Shown one piece after another: positions 49,462 to 57,651 of a stretch of 64,000 nt of DNA. A program made the position numbers and the translations under genes. The stretch is taken from NCBI GenBank assembly GCA_001917135.1, contig MNTT01000016.1, forward strand, positions 62,518 through 126,517, in the 5' to 3' direction. This DNA comes from Acetobacter sp. 46_36 (GTDB lineage: Bacteria > Pseudomonadota > Alphaproteobacteria > RF32 > CAG-239). The notes below the pieces were generated by a model. The model was given only the letters and a program-made list of their open reading frames with translations. It ran no database searches and was not told the DNA's origin. Numbering within the stretch: position 1 is the first letter of the stretch; each line of letters begins with the position of its first letter.

Positions 49462-52209
49462 ATGGATATCTGCAACAGTATCAGCGAACTGGCGTATTTA
49501 TCCGGCATTGAGCTTACGGCAACGCTGGATACGAAAGTCGGTCTGCTCAAGGCTATGGATATTCTCGACGAAAATTTTGATTGTCATACGGCGGACGCCG
49601 GACAGCAGGAAAAAAACTTCCGGCTGGTTGAGAAGATTATAGAAGAAAAAAAGAACGCCAATTTTATCAACATTGTGCACCATGTGCCGATTTTGCTGCA
49701 AAACGAACCGCCGGCGGTAGAGGTTTCGCTGCCGGACGGCGCGACGATGCTGAAATGGAATTTTTACGAAGACGAAGACCCGAAGAAATATTACCGCGGC
49801 GAAGTCGTTATTGAAGACTCGGACAAGTTTTACAGCGGGGAAGTCAACATCAGCGATTTGGAGCGGCTGGGGCAGAACGAAGGCCCCAACGAACGCGAAA
49901 TCAACGGGACGACATACCGCAAGTACCGCTTTAAGTTTCCGTTTGACGTCAGGCTCGGCTATCATAATGTCGAGTTTTCGTATATTGACAAGAACGGCGT
50001 GGAAGTCGTGCAGAAGACAAGGCTGATTTCGGCACCGCAAAAATGCTACGACGGGCTGGGCATTACCGAAGGAAAGAAAACCTGGGGCGTGCCGACGCAG
50101 CTGTACGAACAGGTCAGCGAGAACAACCTCGGTATCGGCAACTTCAGCGATTTGGCGCATCTGGGGTATATTCTCGGCAAAAACGGCGCCGGGGTGATGG
50201 GCGTCAACCCGCTGCACGCCACCCGCGACGACCAGCCGGAAAACGCTTCGCCGTACGGGCCGGACAGCCGTATGTTTTTCAACTATATTTATGTTGACGT
50301 TACGGCCGTTGACGAGTTCAAAAACAGCAAGCGCATCAGGGATTATTACAACAGCCCGGAATTTCAGGAAAAGCTGAAAATCAACCGCCGCCGCACCTAT
50401 GTCGACTATACGACGACGCAGGCGCTGGTGGACGACATCCTGCACCGGTGCTTTGAGGAATTCAAATATTCGCCGGAAAGCGAAGAGGCACGCAACCGCT
50501 TTAACGTATACTGCGACGACAAAGGGCAGGATTTGGAAATGTTTGCGACGTTCCGTGCGCTTTCCAAATATTTTGCGGGGCAGAATCCGGCGCCGGCGCT
50601 CTGGAAAGACTGGCCCGAGGCTTATAAAAACCCGCATTCGCCGGAAGTAGAGGCTTTTAAGCGCCAGCACCGCAGCGAAATCGACTACTTCAAATACACG
50701 CAGTGGCTGTGCGAAAATCAGCTGCAGCAGGTTAAGGAAAACTGCCTGAACTCGGGCATGAAAATCGGCCTGTACATGGATATGGCTGTCGGCGCGTCGT
50801 GCAAAGGGTTTGAAGCGTGGTATTATTCCGACCTTTACCTTAAAGGGACGGCTGGGGCGAAGCCCGACATACTTTCGGCCAGCGGGCAGAAATGGGGTCT
50901 TCTGGGCTTTAACCCGGTCAAACTGCAAGAGCAGGGGTACGAGCCTTACCGCAGAATTCTGGAAGCCAATATGCGCTATGCCGGGTGCCTCAGAATCGAC
51001 CACGTTTTGCAGCTGCACCGGCTGTTTATGTTTCCGGACAACGGCGCGGAAGGCAACTATGTTTATTACAACGTCAAGGAACTTATGGCGATTGTGGCGC
51101 TGGAAAGCCACCGCAACAAAACGATGGTTATCGGCGAAGACCTGGGCGACATGACGGACGACCTGCGCCGCAATATGGAAAACTTCGGCATTTTGTCGTA
51201 CCGGGTGCTGCCGTTTGAGCGCAAGAGCGATATGTACAGGTCAATGCGGCATCCGGGCGAATATCCGCAGATGTCGGTCTGCGCGCCGTCAACGCACGAT
51301 ACGCCGACTCTGGTCAGCCAGTGGAACGTGCAGCACGTCTGGCAGCAAAAGCTGCTTGGCGTTTTGAATGACAAGCAGGCTGACGATGCATTTGAACAAT
51401 ATGCATCGCAGCGCGAAGGCATGAACTGGATTTTGGGGCATTACGGAATCTGGGACGAAGTGGGCGGTTCGTACGTCGCCGACCCGAGAGGAGATCCTAA
51501 TACAGTGCCGGCGGAATACATTCCGGCCGTAACGACATTTTTGGCCAGAAGCAATTCGGCGATTATGCTGATGCCGTTTTCCGACATTTACGGTTTGGGG
51601 GAGATGGGCAACGTGCCCGGCATGCCGGAAATGGAATGGTCGGTCGAAAAGCCGATACTGGAAATCCGCGGCGATAAATCTTATCCGAACTGGCGCAAGA
51701 AAATGCACATTCCGGTCGAGCATGTCGAAGACGTGGAAATGTTCAAGCGGGTTGCGGGTATCCTCAACCGGTACCGCCCCGACGGCAACGACGGCCGCGG
51801 ACGCTATTACCAGTTTGAGCGCATGGGCAACAACAATGCGTCGACGATCGATTTTGAAAAATACAAGCGGCTGCACGACATTATCAAGCATCGCGACGAA
51901 TACCGGCTGGAACAGATTTTGGAACACCGCTACAGCGATACCTACAAGCTGCGTCTTGACCATCGCCGGGTTGAAACCCAGACGCGTTATGACGAGGCAG
52001 TGCGGGCATGGAACGAACGCGATACGACGAACGATGCCTTGTTTGACAACGGCGCGATGCCGGGCGGCCTGCCGCTTGACGGACAGGCGGCGCCGGATTT
52101 GCTGCAACAGGCCGGGGAAGAACAGGCGAGAATGCCTGAAAACGGCGGACAAACGCAGGAAGCCTCACTGATTATGCTTGACAAATACAAAAAACATCAG
52201 GGGCGTTAG
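49462..52209 (+). CDS. malQ: 4-alpha-glucanotransferase, GH77 (long form)
   Basis: A 915-residue amylomaltase that transfers maltooligosaccharide units between glucans in the cytoplasm. An N-terminal region of about 190 residues includes beta-sandwich-like sequence. The GH77 core starts near 203 with WGVPTQLYEQVSENNLGIGNF. It contains GVMGVNPLHATRDD, SPYGPDSRMFFN, the nucleophile region IGLYMDMAVGAS, CLRIDHVLQLHRLFMFP, VIGEDLGDM and CAPSTHDTPTL. From about 740 a C-terminal region of 170 residues ends in Gly/Gln-rich sequence. It is longer than E. coli MalQ (694). Start at 49462 is preceded only by GTAGAG. It lies between the two pilin-like genes with no other glycogen genes in view. Confidence 0.93.
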   Translation: MDICNSISELAYLSGIELTATLDTKVGLLKAMDILDENFDCHTADAGQQEKNFRLVEKIIEEKKNANFINIVHHVPILLQNEPPAVEVSLPDGATMLKWNFYEDEDPKKYYRGEVVIEDSDKFYSGEVNISDLERLGQNEGPNEREINGTTYRKYRFKFPFDVRLGYHNVEFSYIDKNGVEVVQKTRLISAPQKCYDGLGITEGKKTWGVPTQLYEQVSENNLGIGNFSDLAHLGYILGKNGAGVMGVNPLHATRDDQPENASPYGPDSRMFFNYIYVDVTAVDEFKNSKRIRDYYNSPEFQEKLKINRRRTYVDYTTTQALVDDILHRCFEEFKYSPESEEARNRFNVYCDDKGQDLEMFATFRALSKYFAGQNPAPALWKDWPEAYKNPHSPEVEAFKRQHRSEIDYFKYTQWLCENQLQQVKENCLNSGMKIGLYMDMAVGASCKGFEAWYYSDLYLKGTAGAKPDILSASGQKWGLLGFNPVKLQEQGYEPYRRILEANMRYAGCLRIDHVLQLHRLFMFPDNGAEGNYVYYNVKELMAIVALESHRNKTMVIGEDLGDMTDDLRRNMENFGILSYRVLPFERKSDMYRSMRHPGEYPQMSVCAPSTHDTPTLVSQWNVQHVWQQKLLGVLNDKQADDAFEQYASQREGMNWILGHYGIWDEVGGSYVADPRGDPNTVPAEYIPAVTTFLARSNSAIMLMPFSDIYGLGEMGNVPGMPEMEWSVEKPILEIRGDKSYPNWRKKMHIPVEHVEDVEMFKRVAGILNRYRPDGNDGRGRYYQFERMGNNNASTIDFEKYKRLHDIIKHRDEYRLEQILEHRYSDTYKLRLDHRRVETQTRYDEAVRAWNERDTTNDALFDNGAMPGGLPLDGQAAPDLLQQAGEEQARMPENGGQTQEASLIMLDKYKKHQGR

Positions 52210-52287
52210 GAGGATTTGGCCGGTTCCGGCAGTAATGAACCCGAGCGATTAAAATACGGCAGTTTAACTATATTTTAAATCTTTAGG

Positions 52288-52316
52288 TTTAGAAAATATT
52301 TTTAGGTATGTATATT
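52288..52316 (+). promoter_or_regulatory. Possible promoter of the PilS-like gene
   Basis: TTTAGA (52288-52293), 17 bp, TATATT (52311-52316), 32 bases before the ATG, in AT-rich sequence. Confidence 0.4.
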
Positions 52317-52348
52317 TGAATGTTATTTGAATAAGGCAGGCTGACTCT

Positions 52349-52966
52349 ATGGAAAAAAAGCAACAAGTACGGGCGATTTTTCAGGTAGGGGCGTGGCTTG
52401 CCTTTATTATGCTGGGATATCTTGGCATCAGAAGCTATAAGCTTTCGGTCGAAAAGCTCAAGACAAACAAGTGCATTGAAGAGATTGAAACGCTGTCGCG
52501 CGGCATCCAGTTTTATTTTCAGGGACAGCGCGATTACGGCGAGTTCAATTATAAACAGGCGGTGTCTTTCAAGCTTATCCCGAAGGATATGTTCAAAGAG
52601 GGCTTTACGGAAGCGACCAATGCGTACATGGGCGGGGTGGACTTCTTTTATTCGTCCCTGACTCCCGGAGACAAAAACAAGGCTTTTGAAATTTCGTTTC
52701 AGGGGCTGAGCCGGTATGCGTGTGTTGAACTGGTACGGATGAACTGGGGCAGCTCGGATATGAGCAACCTGATTGCCGTGGCAGGGTATGCGGCGCCGAC
52801 GCCGTCCGGCGTTTTGGATGAGATTTATCCTGATACGCAGCAGAAAGACATCAAATCACGCAATATCTTTATGGCCAATGAAGCGCCTTATGTCAGTCTG
52901 GACAAGCTGGAAAGCGTCTGCGGCTGCGACGGCGACAACTGTTCGGTCGTATGGAAATTCCGGTAA
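52349..52966 (+). CDS. PilS-like type IVb pilin homologue without prepilin site
   Basis: A 205-residue protein with one N-terminal helix (residues 11-28) that passes into KLSVEKLKTNKCIEEIE, like a pilin alpha-1 helix. The globular part has the type IVb hallmarks: LSRYACVELVRMNWG in the middle, and a Cys-rich VCGCDGDNC followed by the last strand VVWKF. In PilS-type pilins the matching Cys pair forms the D-region disulfide. The N-terminus lacks the Gly/Glu5 prepilin-peptidase pattern. It may therefore be a membrane-anchored pilin relative rather than a pilus subunit. It has its own promoter and lies 139 bp after malQ. Confidence 0.7.
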   Translation: MEKKQQVRAIFQVGAWLAFIMLGYLGIRSYKLSVEKLKTNKCIEEIETLSRGIQFYFQGQRDYGEFNYKQAVSFKLIPKDMFKEGFTEATNAYMGGVDFFYSSLTPGDKNKAFEISFQGLSRYACVELVRMNWGSSDMSNLIAVAGYAAPTPSGVLDEIYPDTQQKDIKSRNIFMANEAPYVSLDKLESVCGCDGDNCSVVWKFR

Positions 52967-53061
52967 GCGAAGGAACGGACGAAGGCGTCCGGGGCGGACG
53001 ATGAGGCGGCAGTGCTGAAGCCGTCCCGAGAAACCGATGGTAAACGGAGCGCATTTTTTGC

Positions 53062-53089
53062 TTGCAAAATTCTGAGGCTGTGCTATAAA
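53062..53089 (+). promoter_or_regulatory. Promoter of lysS
   Basis: TTGCAA (53062-53067), 16 bp, TATAAA (53084-53089), closely matching the rpsF promoter. The leader of about 120 bases includes the repeats at 53095-53185. Confidence 0.55.
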
Positions 53090-53094
53090 AGTCT

Positions 53095-53185
53095 GCAGTT
53101 TGGCGCGGCTTGCCAGAGGGTTCGACAGAGTGCGCAGTTTGGCGCGGCTTGACGAGGTTTTCTGGCTGGGCGGCGCAGTTTGGCG
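53095..53185. repeat. Repeated GCAGTTTGGCGCGGCTTG in the lysS leader
   Basis: The 18-mer occurs at 53095-53112 and 53134-53151, with an 11-base third copy at 53175. It lies between the promoter and the lysS start, so it would be transcribed. Confidence 0.75.
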
Positions 53186-53215
53186 ATAAAATTAAATTTT
53201 CAAACAGGGATGATT

Positions 53216-54688
53216 ATGACAGAAGAAATCAGTGAACAGAGACAGAGCCGCCTGAACAAGCTGGCGAAACTTGAAGAAATGGGCTACAATCCGTATCCTT
53301 ACCGGTTTAAGCCGGACAGCTTTGCCAAACCGCTGCAGGAAAAATACAAGGAACTGCCTGCCGGAGAGAATACCGAAGACCGGGTAACGGTTGCGGGCAG
53401 GGCAATGGCGGTCAGAAACGACGGTATGTTTATCGACCTGAAAGACAAGAGCGGCAATATTCAGATTTTCTGCCATAAGTCGCATTTGCCTGAAGATAAC
53501 CTGAAGCTCTTGAAATGTCTTGACATCGGCGACATCATCGGCGTTACCGGGTTTATCCGCCGGACGCCCCGGGGCGAACTTTCGGTGGCGGCGGAGAAGT
53601 TTGACATTATTGCCAAGTCGCTGGAGCCGCTGCCGGAGAAATTCCACGGGCTGACGGATGTGGAAACCCGCTATCGCAAACGCTATGTCGATTTGATTAT
53701 CAACGATGAGGCTAAGGAAATCCTGCTGACGCGGTGCCGCATTGTTTCCGCGGTGCGTGAGTTCTTTAACGGCGAGGAATTTCTGGAAGTGGAAACGCCG
53801 ACATTCCATCCGATTATGGGCGGGGCGAATGCCAAACCGTTCATCACGCACTACAACGCGCTTGATAACGACTTTTATCTGCGCGTGGCGACCGAGCTGT
53901 ATCTGAAAAAACTGGTGGTCGGCGGTATTGACCGGGTGTTTGAAATCGGCAAAAACTACCGCAACGAGGGAATTGACAAAAATCATGTGCCGGAATTTAC
54001 GGGGCTGGAGGCGTATATGGCGTATGGCGACTATAATGATATGGCCGATTTGATTTACCGGTTGGTGCGATTTGTCGTCAATAAGGTGTTCGGTACCGAC
54101 AAGCTGGTGCTGGAAGGGCACGAAATTGATTTTTCAAAGCCGTTTCCGAAAGTTTCCATCATAGACCTTATCAAGCGCGAAACCGGAGCGGATTTCCTGA
54201 GCGTCGAAACAGTCGAAGATGCGCGGGCGCTGGCAAAATCGGTCGGAGTTGATGCTGACCATTGTTCAAACTGGGGAAAGGTTGTGCAGGAAGTATTTGA
54301 CGAAAAGGTCGAGCATACGCTGATTGAGCCGATTCACGTTTCCGACATGCCGAAAGATATTTCGCCGCTGGCCAAGACTCACCGCGACAATCCGCGGCTG
54401 GTGGAGCATTTTGATACCTATCTGCTCGGTATGGAACTCGGCTGCGCGTATTCCGAACTTTCCAACCCGCTGGAACAGCTGGAACGCTTTAAGGCACAAA
54501 TGGCGGAGCGCGAGAACGGCGACGACGAAGCGCAGATGCTTGACGAGAGCTTTATTGACGCGCTGTCATACGGTTTTGTGCCGACGACAGGCATGGGCAT
54601 GGGGATGGACCGGCTGGCAAAACTGCTGACCGGGGCGGCGACGCTGCGCGACGTTATCCTGTTTCCGACGCTGAAGAAAGCAAAATAA
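53216..54688 (+). CDS. lysS: Lysyl-tRNA synthetase, class II
   Basis: A 490-residue synthetase that charges tRNA(Lys). The N-terminal OB-fold anticodon-binding domain (residues 50-140) has VTVAGRAMAVRNDGMFIDLKDKSGNIQIF. The class II core shows motif 1 (VEVETPTFHPIMGGANAKPF), motif 2 (GKNYRNEGIDKNHVPEFTGLEAY) and motif 3 (PTTGMGMGMDRLAKLLTG). Many alphaproteobacteria use the unrelated class I enzyme instead. Start at 53216 is preceded by CAGGGA; twelve upstream codons are open but lack a better site. Confidence 0.97.
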   Translation: MTEEISEQRQSRLNKLAKLEEMGYNPYPYRFKPDSFAKPLQEKYKELPAGENTEDRVTVAGRAMAVRNDGMFIDLKDKSGNIQIFCHKSHLPEDNLKLLKCLDIGDIIGVTGFIRRTPRGELSVAAEKFDIIAKSLEPLPEKFHGLTDVETRYRKRYVDLIINDEAKEILLTRCRIVSAVREFFNGEEFLEVETPTFHPIMGGANAKPFITHYNALDNDFYLRVATELYLKKLVVGGIDRVFEIGKNYRNEGIDKNHVPEFTGLEAYMAYGDYNDMADLIYRLVRFVVNKVFGTDKLVLEGHEIDFSKPFPKVSIIDLIKRETGADFLSVETVEDARALAKSVGVDADHCSNWGKVVQEVFDEKVEHTLIEPIHVSDMPKDISPLAKTHRDNPRLVEHFDTYLLGMELGCAYSELSNPLEQLERFKAQMAERENGDDEAQMLDESFIDALSYGFVPTTGMGMGMDRLAKLLTGAATLRDVILFPTLKKAK

Positions 54689-54805
54689 AACAAGGGCAAA
54701 GAACCAATGAATTCCGAAGCGAAGGAAACACGAAGAGAGGAATTCAGACCAAGTGAATCCGAGTAAAGGGAGCATATCAGGTATTTGATGCCTGTATGCC
54801 CCAAA

Positions 54806-54839
54806 AAAAGGCCGGCAGTTTTGTACTGTCGGTCTTTTT
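54806..54839 (+). terminator. Terminator downstream of lysS
   Basis: A 13-bp stem (54806-54818 with 54826-54838, two G-T pairs) around TTTTGTA, with A's before it and a run of T's on the 3' arm. On the minus strand it could also end 54899-55105. Confidence 0.8.
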
Positions 54840-54898
54840 GTCATCTGAAATCCGCGTTTTGGGCGTGTGGGTTACTTTTTGTATTATGCCGATAGAGG

Positions 54899-55105
54899 CT
54901 AAAATAAAATGCTTTCATCGTCGGCATCGTCGCTGTACCCATTTTCCAATGCCGTGTAAATACATATAACGGTCGGCATTATCAGCGAATACAGAAATAT
55001 GTTTCCGGCGGTTGCTTCAATGCCTGGGATTATGGCAGCGACCAGAGCGAAAATAATCAGGCTGGCCACATATAAGACGATGAATTCAATTAAAAATTTT
55101 TTCAT
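54899..55105 (-). CDS. Small membrane protein
   Basis: A 68-residue protein with two hydrophobic helices (residues 4-27 and 36-52) separated by a short loop with Gly/Glu, and an acidic tail (DDADDES). It is unrecognised. The ATG is followed by AAAAAATTT and preceded by A-rich sequence with no clear Shine-Dalgarno. It sits between the lysS terminator and the DUF218 gene on the same strand as the latter. It is probably real because of its clean membrane-protein composition. Confidence 0.55.
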   Translation of the reverse strand: MKKFLIEFIVLYVASLIIFALVAAIIPGIEATAGNIFLYSLIMPTVICIYTALENGYSDDADDESILF

Positions 55106-55259
55106 TTTTTGTTGTTTTAATAATAAGATACAATTTAATAATCACTGCCGGCGTTTCAGGCAGATACGCCGACGGTTAAGCATTACCGCCGGCGTAAGGG
55201 GAGAAAAATCCCCGGTTGAGTTTCTGCCCAACAGATTATTCGTTGCAGGCGGCGCATTC

Positions 55260-56162
55260 CTAAGCGTCCATAGCCTCCCTTTCTTCAGAGGTAACGAGTT
55301 TCTGGCGGAGCAGGAGGTCGGCCATGTTTCGGATTTCCCAGGTCAGCGCATCTTTCATCCGGCAGCGGTTTTTCTTGACCTCGCGCAGGAGGTTGGCCAG
55401 CTGGCAGACGGATTTCAGGTTTTTGACCGGGACGCTGAATTCCCTGCCGCAGAAACGGACGGTTTTGTTCATCAGTTTCAGGCGGTAGTGGCGGCGCAGG
55501 AAAGCGTCGGCCTCGCGGATTTCGGGCGTGATTTCAATCAGCCCGTCAATCGGCTTTTGGAAAGTTCCGGCGTAGCGTTCGCAGCGTTCAAGCGTTCCCG
55601 CGATTTCATGGAACATCATTTCCATTTGGGCGAGCCCTTTGCCGTTCATCAGTTTGGCCGCTTCATCAAGCTTTTCTTCAATAACGAAGTAGCGGGAGAT
55701 TATCTCCGGAGCCTGCTGGGCAACGGTGCGCTCGGTGCGCAGCGACTGGCGCTTGGTTATGCACCAAATCGCGGTTTGCCCGGCGGGGATAATCTTTTTT
55801 ACCGCCTGAACGTTGGCTCCGGTGTTGGTGCCGAGAGGCGCCAGCCCGATGCTTTGAGGTGAAACCCCGAGGCGAATGCAGACGTCGCGCAGCAGTTCCG
55901 CTTCGCTTTTGTCATGCGTATGCCGGCTCAAAAGGCCTTTGCCGCCGACGCAGAGCACCGCGGGGCGGTAACCGTATTCGGCACGGATTTTGTGGTACAT
56001 CCAGGAAGCCCAGAGGGCTGAGGTCGGGTCGTCGTCAATGGCAATGACAAAATCGGCGCGAACCGGTTTGTTTGCCTTGACAAAACAGTTACTTTTGACG
56101 GCCAGAGCATTGTAAATGATTTCTGCGGCCCGGTGCGAGCGTGCAAACATTTTTTCGTTCAT
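55260..56162 (-). CDS. DUF218 (YdcF/SanA/ElyC-like) protein
   Basis: A 300-residue protein. The DUF218 pattern runs from about residue 28: DFVIAIDDDPTSALWASWM, RPAVLCVGGKGLLSR, then SEAELLRDVCIRLGVSPQSIG and GTNTGANVQAV. Related proteins act in the envelope on peptidoglycan or lipid-carrier recycling, but this one lacks an evident N-terminal helix and may be cytoplasmic. The second half is basic and helical. Start codons at 56162 and 56189 are both possible; neither has a Shine-Dalgarno. The long frame extending to 56420 is repeat sequence. It is divergent from a glycosyltransferase-like pair. Confidence 0.82.
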   Translation of the reverse strand: MNEKMFARSHRAAEIIYNALAVKSNCFVKANKPVRADFVIAIDDDPTSALWASWMYHKIRAEYGYRPAVLCVGGKGLLSRHTHDKSEAELLRDVCIRLGVSPQSIGLAPLGTNTGANVQAVKKIIPAGQTAIWCITKRQSLRTERTVAQQAPEIISRYFVIEEKLDEAAKLMNGKGLAQMEMMFHEIAGTLERCERYAGTFQKPIDGLIEITPEIREADAFLRRHYRLKLMNKTVRFCGREFSVPVKNLKSVCQLANLLREVKKNRCRMKDALTWEIRNMADLLLRQKLVTSEEREAMDA

Positions 56163-56510
56163 AATTGTTTTTGTTTTATAGTAAGACATAATTTTTATAT
56201 AAGCGGAAAACAATATAACGTGTTTTTGTCTATATGTCAACACAAAATTCGGGATGCGGCGGCAGACAGGCGGAGCTGAGTGCGAGCCGGACAGACGGCG
56301 GTCAGCGGGACACGGGGCGATATGCGGGCAGGGCAAGCGAGAGCAGAACGGCAGGAGGGCAGCAGAATACGGGGCCGAAAGCGGGCAGGCGGCAGGGGAA
56401 ACAGGAGAAGCGGGCGGCAATGTCTGGGGTTAAGTTATTTTTTTGCTTGTCTGGCAGGGATTGTTTTGCTTTAATTTCAAGACAGCAGTTCAGGCTTTTT
56501 AGGAGGTATC
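56163..56510. other. Intergenic stretch, GC-rich degenerate repeats
   Basis: 348 bp between divergent genes. The left part is AT-rich (probable DUF218 promoter). 56250-56420 is purine-rich, with scattered GCGGGCAGG motifs. A possible promoter for the next gene is TTGTCT-N17-TTTAAT near 56448-56476. No gene is seen. Confidence 0.35.
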
Positions 56511-57557
56511 ATGCAAAAGCTGTGGGTTCTTTTGTTGCTGGCTGCCGGATTTGCCGGGGGATATTCCTACCGCAATGTCGGGGAGCCGTATAAGCTGGAC
56601 TATCGCAGGGCGGTTGTCAACCTGCCCATTACATTTACCAAACATCTTAATAATGACAAATATGCGCTGGGGGAAAAGTATTTGGCGGAGGATTTGGCCG
56701 CGGAGCTTAAAAAACAGGGCATTGACACGCGGCTCTATACGTTTGAGGACACTTTTTCAAACCGGAATTTTAACGAAGGGTTTGAAATCTATATGAGGGC
56801 GGGGCCGGAATTGCGGCTGGACGGGTATCACCGCTATGCCGACAAAGACCGGATTTCGGTGCTGTTTGAAACCATACCCTACCAGATGCGGGAAGTGAAA
56901 AACGCAGACATCGTGTTTACAGGGTCGCCGAAGAAAAACCGCGAATACCGGGAGAAAGGGATTAATTCGCATTTTCTGCCGCAGTTTACGCGGCTGGATA
57001 AATTTTACCATGCGCCGCGCGAAAAGCTGAAGAAAAAGGTATTGTTCGTGGCTAACCAATGGCCGGACTTTCCGTTGCGCAAGTCTGTCGAATATGCCAA
57101 AAAGAGCGGCGTAGAACTGGAAGTTTTCGGCGACAACTGGGAAAACAGCCTGTTTGGCGAGTATGCCGGATGGTGGAAAGCAAGGCAGATACCCAACGAC
57201 CAGCTGAAATATTTTTATTCGTCGGCGGACATCGTCCTTAACGATACGCGGCCGGATATGATTGAAGCCGGGTTTATCAGCAACCGGATTTTTGACGCGA
57301 CGGCGTGCAAGGCGTTTGTCATTTCCGACTATATGCCTGAAATTGAGGAGATTTACGGGGATTCGGTACCGATGTACAGGAATGCGCGCGAGTTTAAGCA
57401 GCTGATAGAATATTATCTGGCACATCCCGAGGAACGGCGGAAAAAGGCGGAGCAGGCGTATCAGATTACGCGGGAACGTTTTGCCGCGGGGGCGGTTATC
57501 GGGAAAATGGCAGAGGTGTTGCAAGATTTTGCCGCGCGGCTGCCGGAACGGGAGTAA
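56511..57557 (+). CDS. Signal-anchored glycosyltransferase-like protein, CgeB-like
   Basis: A 348-residue protein. Residues 4-20 are a hydrophobic signal or anchor. The rest resembles the CgeB-type GT-B glycosyltransferases: an N-terminal Rossmann-like half (YLAEDLAAELKKQGIDTRLY) and a C-terminal half with KKKVLFVANQWPDFPL, FGDNWENSLF, YYSSADIVLND-like sequence, EAGFISNRIFDATACKAFVISDYMPEIEEIYGD and a C-terminal closing helix. It would act on a surface glycan. An N-terminal anchor would put the catalytic part outside the cytoplasm, where nucleotide sugars are absent, so topology is puzzling. AGGAGG precedes the ATG. Confidence 0.78.
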   Translation: MQKLWVLLLLAAGFAGGYSYRNVGEPYKLDYRRAVVNLPITFTKHLNNDKYALGEKYLAEDLAAELKKQGIDTRLYTFEDTFSNRNFNEGFEIYMRAGPELRLDGYHRYADKDRISVLFETIPYQMREVKNADIVFTGSPKKNREYREKGINSHFLPQFTRLDKFYHAPREKLKKKVLFVANQWPDFPLRKSVEYAKKSGVELEVFGDNWENSLFGEYAGWWKARQIPNDQLKYFYSSADIVLNDTRPDMIEAGFISNRIFDATACKAFVISDYMPEIEEIYGDSVPMYRNAREFKQLIEYYLAHPEERRKKAEQAYQITRERFAAGAVIGKMAEVLQDFAARLPERE

Positions 57558-57651
57558 CGGCTTTGGAACAGGAGAGGCAATGCCGCGGGCCGGCGTATAA
57601 AGCGGGCGGACGGGCAGACAGAGGAAAACAGTCAGGAATACGGGCAGAGAG

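Noticed and set aside
56163..56420. 86-residue extension of the DUF218 protein
   Set aside because: Pro/Ser/Cys-rich sequence from GC-rich repeats, crossing the likely promoter.
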